Shown here in pieces: positions 8,046 to 16,470 of a DNA stretch of 64,000 nucleotides. Both the position numbers and the translations under genes were made by a program. This DNA comes from Gammaproteobacteria bacterium. GTDB taxonomy: Bacteria; Pseudomonadota; Gammaproteobacteria; Arenicellales; Arenicellaceae. How positions within the stretch are numbered: position 1 is the first letter of the stretch; each line of letters begins with the position of its first letter. Where the stretch lies: contig JABDKW010000042.1 in the NCBI GenBank assembly GCA_013002025.1, positions 1-64,000 on the forward strand, given 5' to 3'. The notes below the pieces were generated by a model. It had not been told where the DNA came from. It worked only from the letters and a program-made list of their open reading frames with translations, and made no database searches.

Positions 8046-9902
8046 TTAGAAGTGCGGCGTATCGGAATCGGACCCGCCACCGTCGCTACCTTCGGTCGCT
8101 GTGGCAATACGCCGCTTGCGCCGCACCTTCACCTTTTTCTGGTTATCGGTGCTGCTGTGATGCCCAAATTCATCAGCAGGCCGGGCATCATTGAATCGCG
8201 GTTCGGCATTTGTGCCCCGGCCTAAATGACCGCGCCCGCGGCCTCCCCTACCACGCCCCCGACCACCGCGCCCACCAGCGCGACTGTTACCAGGTTGCGC
8301 TCGGCTATTACCACCGCTATTACCAACGCTGTTGCCATTCTCCTCATTCGCGTTGCCGCCGCCAGCACGAGCCCGTTGCCCGGTACCGCGACGAGTTCCA
8401 TTGCGGCCGCCACCGCGCCCGCCACGGCGTTTACCCGCTGCCTTGCCGCCGCCCCGCTTTTTGTTGGAACGATTGCGATTTTGTCTTTGTGGTTGACCTT
8501 CTGCCCCACTGGCATCAAACGCACTGTTTTGATTATAAGCCTCGGAATTGTAATTAACGCTATTGCCGTTGGCTTCTCCAGCATCATCATGCTGATTACG
8601 ACTCTGCTTATGCTGTTTGCTGAGGTCACTGATCATCGCGGCCTTGCCGGCGTCATCCTGCTCCTGGATTTCAGTCCACCATTCACCAATTTCTTCATCA
8701 ACCTCATGCAAATTAGCTCGCAACAACAGGAAGTCGTACGCCGCACGAAAGCGGCGATTGCCAAGACTTGTTTTTACCATGCGCGGATTGCGCTTGATCA
8801 AGCGGAAATGAATATTCCAGATATCCAGAATAATTTCTGCCAATCGTCTTGGCACCGCTACATATTGATTCTGGTCTCGTAAAGCATCGTTCATCGCGAT
8901 ACGCCAGGCTTGGGATTCGGGTGTTCCGTCACTCATCAGCACCTGGGCATCCTGCTTGACCGGATCCCACATCATGCAGGCAAATAAGAATGCCGGGATT
9001 ACCGGTTTACCCTGTTTTATGCGCTTGTCGGTGTTTTTCAGGGCGCGCTCCGGCATACCTTCGGCGCCCTCAATCACACATTGATCAGTAAATGGGAATA
9101 GATATTTGAACAGGCCGTACTCGCGCAATAACAGATAGGTTTCGTACGCTGCGCCTCCATGGAATAACTTAAGCACCTCTTCAAACAGTCTCGCCGCTGA
9201 CACATGCGATAACAAACTGCCTTCCTGCTCAATCATCTCCATCGCTTCTGGCTCCATTTCGAAGCCAAGCTTAGCAGCAAAACGGATGACCCGAAGCATA
9301 CGCACTGGGTCCTCGCGAAAGCGTTGTTTCGGCTCCCCGATACTGACCAGCTTGCCAGCGCGAATATCATCCAGACCGTTCATGAAATCAAAAATCTCGC
9401 CGGCCACGGGGTCGTAGTATAGGGCGTTGGCACGAAAATCGCGGCGCACCACATCCTCCTCCAGCGTGCCATAAACATTGTCTCTGAGCAGCTGCCCCTG
9501 ATCGCCCTCACTCATCTCATGCGTGCCGACTCGATCACGATCGCTGGCGTCGCCTCTGAATGTTGCCACTTCAATCACATCGTAGCCAAAACGCACATGC
9601 ACCAACTTAAAACGACGCCCAATGATGCGGCTATTGCTGCAGATTTTTTTAACTTGTTCGGGCGTGGCATCGGTGGCCACGTCAAAGTCTTTGGGTTTCA
9701 TCTCCAACAAGAGATCGCGAACACATCCGCCCACCAGGTAAGCCTGATGTCCAGCGGACTGAATGTCCCGCACTACCTTGAGTGCATTCTTGCTGATGTC
9801 TGATTTATTGATGCCGGCGTCGTCGGCCGAAATGATGTTTGCTTGATTCACATTAACTTCTGTTTGTTGATTTGCTAGTACAGTGCCATATTGGCAATTC
9901 AT
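8046..9902 (-). CDS. pcnB: Poly(A) polymerase I with long RG-rich C-terminal tail
   Basis: 618-aa class II nucleotidyltransferase predicted to add 3' poly(A) tails to RNA. The catalytic head has LVGGCVRDLLLEMKPKDFDVATDAT (G58-G59, D72 and D74 as metal ligands), then RDNVYGTLEEDVVRRDFRANALYY and REDPVRMLRVIRFAAKLGFE. ISKNALKVVRDI near the N-terminus and RRFRAAYDFLLLRA late in the core favour PcnB over a CCA-adding enzyme. E. coli PcnB ends in a short basic tail. Here about 187 residues (about 432-618) form a low-complexity Asn/Gly/Arg region with runs such as RRGGRGGGRNGTRRG and GGRGGRGRGRGGRGRG, then a basic KVRRKRR patch and acidic end. That tail resembles RGG-box RNA-binding regions. Start ATG 9902; no earlier gene overlaps. 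Confidence 0.93.
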   Translation of the reverse strand: MNCQYGTVLANQQTEVNVNQANIISADDAGINKSDISKNALKVVRDIQSAGHQAYLVGGCVRDLLLEMKPKDFDVATDATPEQVKKICSNSRIIGRRFKLVHVRFGYDVIEVATFRGDASDRDRVGTHEMSEGDQGQLLRDNVYGTLEEDVVRRDFRANALYYDPVAGEIFDFMNGLDDIRAGKLVSIGEPKQRFREDPVRMLRVIRFAAKLGFEMEPEAMEMIEQEGSLLSHVSAARLFEEVLKLFHGGAAYETYLLLREYGLFKYLFPFTDQCVIEGAEGMPERALKNTDKRIKQGKPVIPAFLFACMMWDPVKQDAQVLMSDGTPESQAWRIAMNDALRDQNQYVAVPRRLAEIILDIWNIHFRLIKRNPRMVKTSLGNRRFRAAYDFLLLRANLHEVDEEIGEWWTEIQEQDDAGKAAMISDLSKQHKQSRNQHDDAGEANGNSVNYNSEAYNQNSAFDASGAEGQPQRQNRNRSNKKRGGGKAAGKRRGGRGGGRNGTRRGTGQRARAGGGNANEENGNSVGNSGGNSRAQPGNSRAGGRGGRGRGRGGRGRGHLGRGTNAEPRFNDARPADEFGHHSSTDNQKKVKVRRKRRIATATEGSDGGGSDSDTPHF

Positions 9903-10361
9903 TTGATTTGGTCACAATTCTTGAGGCTTGCCCATCAGTTACGCATACCTACCCGCATTGGTCGGTTACGCGATATCTCTAGTCAGTGATAACCAACTCT
10001 CGATTTGGATCGTTATTACTTGTCGGTTTGGGCTTCGATAGCTCTCTTAAGTTCCAATCATGATCAGCGACCAACCCCACAATTCGCTTAATCTGTTCGC
10101 CGCACGGTGGCGCGGCGTATTTAATAATCCTACTATTTTTTAAAACCTACTCTCGGTCGCGCTCAGGGCAACTCTTCTCTAGGTGGTTTGGCGCGCTCCA
10201 ACCTTTGCGGGCGCTGCTACATCTGGGTATTAGGAATATCGCATCGATTCCCCTGCACCTTTGGCAACCCACTTCAACCAGCCACCGGCGCGTATTCCAA
10301 ACTGCATTTTGCCCAAACTAGCCACAACTTACCAGCGCTTTTGAGCCTATAGTTTCATTGA
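9903..10361. other. Intergenic region between xerD and pcnB
   Basis: About 460 bp with no convincing gene on either strand. It must contain the pcnB promoter (minus strand) and the 3' end of the xerD transcript, but no clear sigma70 hexamer pair or terminator hairpin with a T-run stands out. No tRNA-like cloverleaf was seen. Confidence 0.5.
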
Positions 10362-11258
10362 TCAGCCGCGCGGATGGTGCTGCTCATGCAAGCTTTGCAG
10401 GCGCTCCCGCGCAACATGCGTATAAATTTGCGTGGTCGACAGATCCGCATGACCTAACAGCATCTGCACAGAGCGTAAGTCGGCACCATGATTTAACAGG
10501 TGTGTTGCAAACGCATGGCGCAGCGTGTGCGGAGATAAACCACCCTCGATACCCTGCGCCCGCGCGTACTTTTTAATCAAATGCCAAAAAGCCTGGCGCG
10601 TCATCCCAGCACCGCGCGCGGTAACAAAAACGCTGTCACTGCGTCTGTCTTTGAGCAAAGCCGGTCGACCAGATTCCAGATACTGCTGCAACCACTGTAT
10701 TGCCTGCTCCCCAAGAGGCACCAGCCGTTCCTTATTGCCCTTTCCAACAATCCGCACCGCGCCAACATCCAGATTTACTTCCAGAAGGCTTAATTGCACC
10801 AGTTCACTCACCCGCAACCCGGTCGCGTACAAAGTCTCCAACATCGCCCGATCCCGCAAGCCCAGCGGCCGCTGCACCTCCGGCGCTGCCAGCAAATCCT
10901 CCACCTGCCGCTCACTTAAAGCCTTAGGCAACGGACGCCCCTGCTTTGGCGACAACACATTCGCACAGGGGTCATCGGCAACCCGCCCCTCCCGAATCTG
11001 ATAGCGATAAAAGCGTCGCAAGGTCGACAGCACCCGCGCACTACTCGAACTCTTATTGCCGGCCGCCAACAAGGTAGCCAAAAACTTTTGCACCTCGGCC
11101 TGCCCCACACTCAACAAACTCGCTCGCCCCAGATACAAGCCCAGACGCTTAATATCAGACCGATAAGCGCTCAAGGTATTACGCGACAAACCCGACTCCA
11201 ACCACATCGCGTCAATAAACTGATCAATCAAATCCTGATTTTCGGTGCTCAGCTCCAT
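10362..11258 (-). CDS. xerD: Tyrosine recombinase XerD
   Basis: 298-aa tyrosine recombinase expected to act with XerC at dif to resolve chromosome dimers. The N-terminal SAM-like DNA-binding domain (IDQFIDAMWLESGLSRNTLSAYRSDIKR) is followed by the catalytic domain with Arg in ATGLRVSELV, Lys in VGKGNKERLVPLG, the HTLRHAFATHLLNHGADLR box, LLGHADLSTTQIYTH and the nucleophile Tyr in that last motif. Length and the sequence around LSPKQGRPLPKALS favour XerD over XerC. The frame is open 68 codons further upstream through the repeat array, but ATG 11258 (MELSTENQDL) gives the family length and is taken as the start. Confidence 0.93.
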   Translation of the reverse strand: MELSTENQDLIDQFIDAMWLESGLSRNTLSAYRSDIKRLGLYLGRASLLSVGQAEVQKFLATLLAAGNKSSSSARVLSTLRRFYRYQIREGRVADDPCANVLSPKQGRPLPKALSERQVEDLLAAPEVQRPLGLRDRAMLETLYATGLRVSELVQLSLLEVNLDVGAVRIVGKGNKERLVPLGEQAIQWLQQYLESGRPALLKDRRSDSVFVTARGAGMTRQAFWHLIKKYARAQGIEGGLSPHTLRHAFATHLLNHGADLRSVQMLLGHADLSTTQIYTHVARERLQSLHEQHHPRG

Positions 11259-11301
11259 TCCCCTAGTATAAGGCGAGAAAAACACCACATCGAACCCCAT
11301 A

Positions 11302-11374
11302 GGGCGTTTGTCGGGAGAAAGTTTCAGCGAGTAAAGCCACCGCCATCGCAGAAAGTTTTTCCCGGCAGACGCCC
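11302..11374. repeat. Hairpin-like repeat element 1
   Basis: Left arm 11302-11316 (gggcgtttgtcggga) is complementary to right arm 11360-11374 (tcccggcagacgccc) at 13 of 15 positions; both exceptions are T/G wobble pairs. The arms enclose the 27-bp core at 11325-11351, which begins cagcgagtaaagccaccgcc. Confidence 0.8.
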
Positions 11375-11417
11375 CAGGCACATACCTCCCTGATGAGTCC
11401 CAGCCAACACTCAACCA

Positions 11418-11490
11418 GCGCGAATGCCGGAGGAAAGTTCCAGCGAGTAAAGCCACCGCCATCGCAGGTACTTTTCACCGGTAGTCGCGC
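11418..11490. repeat. Hairpin-like repeat element 2
   Basis: Same 27-bp core at 11441-11467. The flanking arms have a different sequence (gcgcgaatgccgg at 11418-11430, ccggtagtcgcgc at 11478-11490) that still pairs at 11 of 13 positions plus one wobble. Confidence 0.78.
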
Positions 11491-11559
11491 GCCCTGCACG
11501 TTCTAAATTTCACTGGCCGCTTATCAGAAGAAATCCCCGGACATATCGAGAACCCAACA

Positions 11560-11634
11560 GGGCGGCTGTCGGGAGATCGTTTCAGCGAGTAAAACCACCG
11601 CCATCGCAGGAAGTTGTTTCCGCCAGAGGCCCGG
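11560..11634. repeat. Hairpin-like repeat element 3
   Basis: Core at 11583-11609 with one substitution (aaaacc instead of aaagcc). The arms (gggcggctgtcggga at 11560-11574 and a complementary stretch near 11618-11633) pair less perfectly, about 11 of 15 plus a wobble. Confidence 0.72.
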
Positions 11635-11653
11635 ACATCTCCTGAACTCAACA

Positions 11654-11726
11654 GGGCGTTTGTCGGGAGAAAGTTTCAGCGAGTAAAGCCACCGCCATCG
11701 CAGAAAGTTTTTCCCGGCAGACGCCC
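11654..11726. repeat. Hairpin-like repeat element 4 (copy of element 1)
   Basis: Identical in arms and core to element 1, 352 bp away. Core at 11677-11703. It is part of a 167-bp duplicated block (11302-11468 and 11654-11820) in which I find two substitutions (11389/11741 and 11437/11789). Confidence 0.82.
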
Positions 11727-11769
11727 CAGGCACATACCTCTCTGATGAGTCCCAGCCAACACTCAACCA

Positions 11770-11844
11770 GCGCGAATGCCGGAGGAAAATTCCAGCGAGT
11801 AAAGCCACCGCCATCGCAGGCATTTTTTTTCCGGCAGACGCCCC
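11770..11844. repeat. Hairpin-like repeat element 5 (chimeric arms)
   Basis: Core at 11793-11819. The left arm (11770-11782) is of element-2 type while the right arm (11831-11844) is of element-1 type, so pairing is partial (about 10 of 13). This suggests recombination or slippage within the array. Confidence 0.72.
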
Positions 11845-11861
11845 ATACTCAAAGAATGACG

Positions 11862-11896
11862 AAAAAAAAGCCCGCAAATCAGTGACTTGCGGGCTT
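11862..11896 (-). terminator. Rho-independent terminator of the rpsP-rplS operon
   Basis: Downstream of rplS on the minus strand, the transcript would form aagcccgcaa/ttgcgggctt with a 9-nt loop, followed by a run of eight U (A-run at 11862-11869 on the plus strand). Confidence 0.88.
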
Positions 11897-11919
11897 TCTT
11901 ATGAAACTGGATTGAAGCG

Positions 11920-12267
11920 CTAGTTGAGCTTCTCTTTAATTCGGGCAGCGCGACCAGTACGCTCACGCAGGTAATACAATTTAGCCCGCCGCACCGCACC
12001 ACGGCGCTTGACCATCACTGAATCGATTAACGGGCTGTGCGTTTGAAAAACACGTTCCACACCCTCGCCGTATGAAATCTTACGTACCGTAAACGCCGAA
12101 TGCAGGCCACGGTTGCGCTTGGCGATTACCACGCCTTCAAAGGCCTGGGTACGCTCACGATTGCCTTCTTTAATTTTTACGTTGACCACCACCGTGTCAC
12201 CCGGACCAAAATCAGGGATCTCTTTGTTCAACTGCTCGTTGTTAATTTCGTCAATAATATTAGTCAT
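11920..12267 (-). CDS. rplS: 50S ribosomal protein L19
   Basis: 115-aa L19, located at the 30S-50S interface. The L19 signatures are visible: [23 protein letters not shown]-like start of the barrel, [42 protein letters not shown] and the C-terminal [21 protein letters not shown]. Last gene of rpsP-rimM-trmD-rplS, 30 bp after trmD, and followed by a strong terminator. A GGAGA Shine-Dalgarno precedes ATG 12267. Confidence 0.97.
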   Translation of the reverse strand: MTNIIDEINNEQLNKEIPDFGPGDTVVVNVKIKEGNRERTQAFEGVVIAKRNRGLHSAFTVRKISYGEGVERVFQTHSPLIDSVMVKRRGAVRRAKLYYLRERTGRAARIKEKLN

Positions 12268-12297
12268 CTTTATCTCCGCCGATACTATCCAGTCACT

Positions 12298-13053
12298 TTA
12301 ACTGGAGGAAGTACCGTCTAGTAAATCAGTTTTAAACTCAGCTAACAGATCCTCTTGCTCATCTGTTAACTCAATCTTGTTCAACATCTCCGGGCGCCGC
12401 AACCAGGTGCGACCCAGGGCCTGTTTCATTCGCCAACGCTCAATTGCCCGGTGATCGCCGCTAAGCAACACCTTTGGTACCGCCATGCCGCCAAATTGTT
12501 CCGGCCGCGTGTAGTGCGGGCAATCCAACAGGCCCGTATAAAACGAATCCTGCTGCGCCGAATCCCGGTTTCCCAAGCTATCCGGCAGCAATCGTGCAAT
12601 TGCATCAATCATGACCATGGCAGGTAGCTCACCACCCGATAACACATAGTCACCAATTGACCATTCTTCGTCGACCTCGCACTCTAACACGCGCTCATCA
12701 ACACCTTCATAACGGCCAGCCAGCAAAATTACCGACTCACGAGCGGCAAATTCTGCCGCCACCGCGTGGTTAAACCGCTGCCCTTGTGGACTCAGGTAAA
12801 CCACCTTCGGCTGGCCACTTGCCGCAGCCTTGGCTGCCGCAATCGCCTTGGTAAGCGGTTCCGGCATCATTACCATACCAGGGCCGCCACCGTAGGGCCG
12901 ATCATCGACACTGCTGTAATTATTATCAGCAAAGTCGCGCAAATTGTGCAGTTCGAGCCGCAACACATCTTGCTTAATTGCTCGGCCTACTACGCCATGC
13001 TCAGTTACCGCCTTGAACATGTCGGGAAAAATCGAAATTACATGTAGTTCCAT
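12298..13053 (-). CDS. trmD: tRNA (guanine-N1)-methyltransferase
   Basis: 251-aa TrmD, a SPOUT-class enzyme that methylates G37 of tRNAs using S-adenosylmethionine. Diagnostic segments are [75 protein letters not shown] (the trefoil-knot SAM site) and the [15 protein letters not shown] region. It lies in the conserved operon between rimM (23-bp gap) and rplS. Start ATG 13053. Confidence 0.97.
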   Translation of the reverse strand: MELHVISIFPDMFKAVTEHGVVGRAIKQDVLRLELHNLRDFADNNYSSVDDRPYGGGPGMVMMPEPLTKAIAAAKAAASGQPKVVYLSPQGQRFNHAVAAEFAARESVILLAGRYEGVDERVLECEVDEEWSIGDYVLSGGELPAMVMIDAIARLLPDSLGNRDSAQQDSFYTGLLDCPHYTRPEQFGGMAVPKVLLSGDHRAIERWRMKQALGRTWLRRPEMLNKIELTDEQEDLLAEFKTDLLDGTSSS

Positions 13054-13076
13054 TTTTCCGCTCTAAACATTTTCAA

Positions 13077-13598
13077 CTAATCCAGATAGCTGAGGTCCCA
13101 ATCAACCGTCATACTGCCACTATCCAAATCAATTTCTTTGACTGCTGCATCGGTGTAAGGAATAAGCACTTCCTTCACTTCATCACCAGATTGGCTTTTT
13201 AGCACCAGTACGTCGTTGGCGCCGGTCTCCATAATGGAGTCAACTATGCCTAAATTTTCGCCCTGCAGATTACTCACCTGCAGGCCAATCAATTGCTGCC
13301 AGTAATACTCGCCCTGCGGCAATGGCGGCAATTGATCCTCGTGCACTAATATCGTTTGACCGCTTAATGCCGCTGCCAGTTCGCGGGTATCGACACCCTC
13401 AAGCTGGGCAACAATGCCCGGCCCTTGAGCCCGACAATTCAAAACCTTGTACTGCTGGGGAGGCTCAGTGGCGTTACTGCTCTGCAAAAGCCACGTTTGA
13501 TAGTTGGCTATGTCACCGCGTTCCCGCGTGTAGGAATGCAGCTTAACCCAACCTTTTACGCCCCATACGCCGACTATTTTGCCAAGTTCGACGTACAT
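13077..13598 (-). CDS. rimM: 16S rRNA-processing/ribosome maturation factor RimM
   Basis: 173-aa RimM, which binds S19 and helps mature the 30S head. The N-terminal domain has VELGKIVGVWGVKGWVKLHSYT. The C-terminal PRC-barrel contains EYYWQQLIGLQVSN and LGIVDSIMETGANDVLVLK, with the conserved YYW motif. It is the second gene of the rpsP operon. Start ATG 13598. Confidence 0.95.
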   Translation of the reverse strand: MYVELGKIVGVWGVKGWVKLHSYTRERGDIANYQTWLLQSSNATEPPQQYKVLNCRAQGPGIVAQLEGVDTRELAAALSGQTILVHEDQLPPLPQGEYYWQQLIGLQVSNLQGENLGIVDSIMETGANDVLVLKSQSGDEVKEVLIPYTDAAVKEIDLDSGSMTVDWDLSYLD

Positions 13599-13647
13599 AT
13601 TGCTGTATTGGCTACGGTCTTAACCGCAACTCCTGAGTGATTAGCGA

Positions 13648-14151
13648 TTACTCAGCGGCTTTGTCGCCCGCTTCACTGTCCTCGGCACTGGCTTCATCGG
13701 CCGGTGTTTCTTCAGTTGTGTCAGCTTCAGACGCGTCAGCGTCAGTTGCATCATCAGCGGCCGCTTCTTCAGCCGCTTCTTCAGCAGCCGCTTCAGCTTC
13801 CGCTTTTTCAGCGGCTTTAACCGCTGCTGCTTCGGCTTTATCTGCTTCAGCGCGCTTCGCCTCCAGAGCCGATTCACGCTTGGCTTTTTCCGCTTCGATC
13901 GCGTCCGGACCCTTGGCGAACTGCTTAATCAGCGCAGTCACTCGATCTGACGGTTGAGCACCTTTGCTGATCCAGTAATCTACGCGGTCAGTGTCGATGC
14001 GCAAGCGCTCTTCGCCACCAATTGCACGTGGGTTAAAAAAACCTACTCGCTCAATGAATCGTCCGCGTGGAGAGCGGCGTTGATCGGCCACCATGATGCC
14101 GTAAAAAGGGCGTTTTTTGGCGCCGCCTCGGGCCAATCGAATAGTTACCAT
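13648..14151 (-). CDS. rpsP: 30S ribosomal protein S16 with Ala/Glu-rich extension
   Basis: 167-aa protein. Residues 1-78 are a standard S16 ([50 protein letters not shown]). S16 is usually 80-90 residues long, and here about 89 more follow: first a Lys/Glu/Ala coiled-coil-like stretch, then an acidic Ala/Asp/Glu/Ser/Thr segment ending AGDKAAE. S16 binds 16S rRNA early in 30S assembly, and the extension would project from the particle. The start is ATG 14151; the frame is open upstream to 14328 but that part has no S16 similarity. First gene of the operon. Confidence 0.95.
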   Translation of the reverse strand: MVTIRLARGGAKKRPFYGIMVADQRRSPRGRFIERVGFFNPRAIGGEERLRIDTDRVDYWISKGAQPSDRVTALIKQFAKGPDAIEAEKAKRESALEAKRAEADKAEAAAVKAAEKAEAEAAAEEAAEEAAADDATDADASEADTTEETPADEASAEDSEAGDKAAE

Positions 14152-14579
14152 AATGACTTTGTCTCTCGAATTTCGGGTGTGTCTTGCGAACAAATACCAG
14201 ATACAAGACCCGGCGTTTTGTGGTTCGTTATATTGGGCACCGGCAAATAGTTGCTGTGTGCCGTAAAGGCGCGCGATTTTAGCCCTTAAACGCCCTAAAG
14301 AAAAGGATTTTGCACGAATTAGCGGCATTTTCCGAACAGCCCGCCGGTCGTAGCGATACTTCGCTTAAAAAACAAATATAACCGCTTGATATATATGAGA
14401 ATAATTTGCGCCGATAGCGCGATTTCTAAGTCCAACCTGCGGCGTTACAATAAAAACCGGCGTGAGATGGTCTATTGTATAAATAAGGGGCGTGCTAAGC
14501 GGCGCTCAAGCATCAGTCAAATCTAGCTCAGCAAGCCGAATCAACGACCAATAACATACTAAGAACCGGAGCCAATAAT
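14152..14579. other. Divergent intergenic region, rpsP / DoxX-like gene
   Basis: About 430 bp that must carry the rpsP operon promoter (minus) and the promoter of the DoxX-like gene (plus). An AT-rich stretch lies at about 14370-14412, and a TATAAA at 14478-14483 could be a -10 for the plus gene, but no matching -35 is evident. No RNA gene was recognised. Confidence 0.45.
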
Positions 14580-15008
14580 ATGACCGCCAAGCAGGGTATT
14601 ACCTACGCATTAATTGCGTTCGTTGTGTTTGTCTTTGTGCAATCACTGTTTTTCAAATTCACTGGCTCGGAAGAAACCGACATTATCTTTTCAACTATTG
14701 CCGACTGGATGAAAACAGTGGGGTTGGGCTTTATCGCCCCGGCATTTGCTTCTATCGGCGGCTATGTGATCGGGACCACCGAACTTATCGCCTGCGGGCT
14801 GCTGCTCTACCCACCCACGCGGCGCATCGGCGCGGCCTTGGGTTTCGCTGTTATTTCCGGTGCAATATTCTTCCACCTGTTTACGCCGCTGGGTGTTGAC
14901 CGCACTGTAGATGCGGCGGGCAATACCGACGGCGGTGCATTATTCTTTATGGCTTGCGGCGTATGGGTGAGTTGCGCTCTGTTGCTCTATCTGACGCGCA
15001 GGAACTAG
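14580..15008 (+). CDS. DoxX-like small integral membrane protein
   Basis: 142-aa protein with four predicted transmembrane helices (about residues 7-26, 50-67 with FIAPAFASIGGYVIG, 69-98 and 121-138). The pattern FFKFTGSEE, then a helix, GGYVIGTTELIACGLLLYP, resembles DoxX/DUF417-like proteins in the inner membrane, several of which are linked to thiosulfate or redox stress, but function here cannot be assigned. It is wedged on the plus strand between ffh and rpsP and overlaps the ffh stop tail-to-tail by 4 bp. An accGGAGcc ribosome site supports ATG 14580. Confidence 0.7.
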   Translation: MTAKQGITYALIAFVVFVFVQSLFFKFTGSEETDIIFSTIADWMKTVGLGFIAPAFASIGGYVIGTTELIACGLLLYPPTRRIGAALGFAVISGAIFFHLFTPLGVDRTVDAAGNTDGGALFFMACGVWVSCALLLYLTRRN

Positions 15009-16378
15009 AAAGGCAGCCCGCCGCCGGGTGGCATTCCGCCGGGTGGCATGCCGCGCATCATTTTGGCCAGTTTGCCTTTGCCACTCATCTTCTTCATCAT
15101 TTTCTGCATTTGCGAAAATTGTTTAAGCGTTTTATTGACGTCTTGAATCTGCGTTCCAGAGCCCGCTGCAATGCGCTTTTTGCGGCCGCCCTTAATTAGT
15201 GCAGGAAACTGTCGCTCCTGAGGGGTCATGGAGTTGATAATTGCGATGCTCTTATTCATATCTCCGGTCATGCCGCCTACCGCACCGGTTGGAATATTCA
15301 GATTGCCCATACCCGGCATCTTATCTAACAGGTTCTCAAGCCCGCCCATGCTGTTCATCTGAGCAACCTGATCACGATAGTCCTCAAGGTCGAAGCCTTT
15401 ACCCTTTTTGAGTTTTTTAACCAGCTTTTCGGCTTTTTGCTGGTCAACTTTCTGTTCAGCCTCTTCTATCAGCCCCAGCATGTCACCCATACCCAGGATG
15501 CGTGACGCAACGCGGTCAGGGTGAAACGCTTCCAGACCATCGATTTTTTCGCCGGTACCCAGAAACTTAATGGGTTTACCAGTCACGTGACGGATCGACA
15601 ATGCCGCGCCACCGCGCGCATCACCGTCAGTTTTAGTAAGAATGACACCACTAAGCGGCAATGCCTCGTCAAAGGCCTTGGCGCTGTTAACGGCATCCTG
15701 GCCGGTCATACTGTCGACCACAAACAGCGTTTCAATCGGGTTGGCAGCCTGATGCACCGCCTTTATTTCGGCCATCAGGTCCTGATCTACATGCTGGCGA
15801 CCAGCGGTATCAATCAACAACACGTCCATAACCGCATTGCGAGCCTGGGTTAACGCCTGCTGCACAATCGCAACCGGGGTTTGGTCTGCAGTACTGGGAC
15901 AAAAATCCACGTCGATTGAGGCCGCCAAAGTCGCGAGCTGTTCGATCGCTGCCGGGCGGTACACATCGGCGCTGGTGACCATAACGCGCTTACCCTCGCG
16001 CGTTTTTAACAGGTTAGCGAGCTTGGCAACGGTGGTTGTTTTACCGGCCCCCTGCAGACCTGCAACCAGAATAACCGCCGGCGGCTGTTGTGCCAGATTC
16101 AGACCATCGTTGGCCGCCCCCATCAATTCGACCAGTTCCTGCTCAACCAGCTTGATGACCATTTGGCCCGGATTGAGGCTTTTGCTGACATCCATGCCCA
16201 CGGCCTTTTCTCTCAGCCCCGCGATAAACGATTTCACCACCGGCAGGGAAACGTCCGCTTCCAGCAACGCCAGGCGCACATCGCGCATCGCATCCGATAT
16301 GTTTTCTTCGCTGAGGCGGGCCTGGCCACGCAGCTTTTTGACCGTACTCTGCAGGCGATCTCCGAGTTGTTCAAACAT
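15005..16378 (-). CDS. ffh: Signal recognition particle protein Ffh
   Basis: 457-aa SRP54 GTPase that targets inner-membrane proteins to FtsY and the translocon. N domain (LQSTVKKLRGQARLSEENI), G domain with P-loop LQGAGKTTTVAKLAN, DTAGRQHVDQDLM, TKTDGDARGG and GTGEKIDGLEAF, then a methionine-rich M domain (MQKMMKKMSGKGKLAKMMRG) ending in PPGGMPPGGGLPF. Ffh is usually next to rpsP; here the DoxX-like gene intervenes on the other strand. Start ATG 16378, divergent from the ypjD-like gene. The 4.5S RNA gene is not in the window. Confidence 0.97.
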   Translation of the reverse strand: MFEQLGDRLQSTVKKLRGQARLSEENISDAMRDVRLALLEADVSLPVVKSFIAGLREKAVGMDVSKSLNPGQMVIKLVEQELVELMGAANDGLNLAQQPPAVILVAGLQGAGKTTTVAKLANLLKTREGKRVMVTSADVYRPAAIEQLATLAASIDVDFCPSTADQTPVAIVQQALTQARNAVMDVLLIDTAGRQHVDQDLMAEIKAVHQAANPIETLFVVDSMTGQDAVNSAKAFDEALPLSGVILTKTDGDARGGAALSIRHVTGKPIKFLGTGEKIDGLEAFHPDRVASRILGMGDMLGLIEEAEQKVDQQKAEKLVKKLKKGKGFDLEDYRDQVAQMNSMGGLENLLDKMPGMGNLNIPTGAVGGMTGDMNKSIAIINSMTPQERQFPALIKGGRKKRIAAGSGTQIQDVNKTLKQFSQMQKMMKKMSGKGKLAKMMRGMPPGGMPPGGGLPF

Positions 16379-16470
16379 CTTTTCTACAGCTCGACTTTGA
16401 TGGTTTTTGGGCTGTGGTATTCTACCCGCTTACCGACTCTCACGCACTCTTACTACCGGAATTGTTCTCC

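Noticed and set aside
8226-8882. Plus-strand open frame opposite the pcnB tail (Ala/Thr-rich)
   Set aside because: It is the antisense shadow of the Arg/Gly codons of PcnB, with low complexity and no independent start signal.
9903-10361. Possible small RNA gene upstream of pcnB
   Set aside because: No recognisable fold, promoter or terminator could be pointed to by eye.
11259-11462. N-terminal extension of xerD through the repeats (begins MAVALLAG)
   Set aside because: The added 68 residues come from repeat DNA and are repeated in another frame at 11524-11877. XerD family length is met by ATG 11258.
11302-11844. Repeat array considered as a CRISPR array
   Set aside because: Core spacing is irregular (94-142 bp), the intervening sequences are related to one another, and the arms are complementary. 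No cas gene is near.
13637-13957. Ser/Ala-rich plus-strand open frame opposite rpsP
   Set aside because: Antisense shadow of the Ala/Glu-rich S16 tail.
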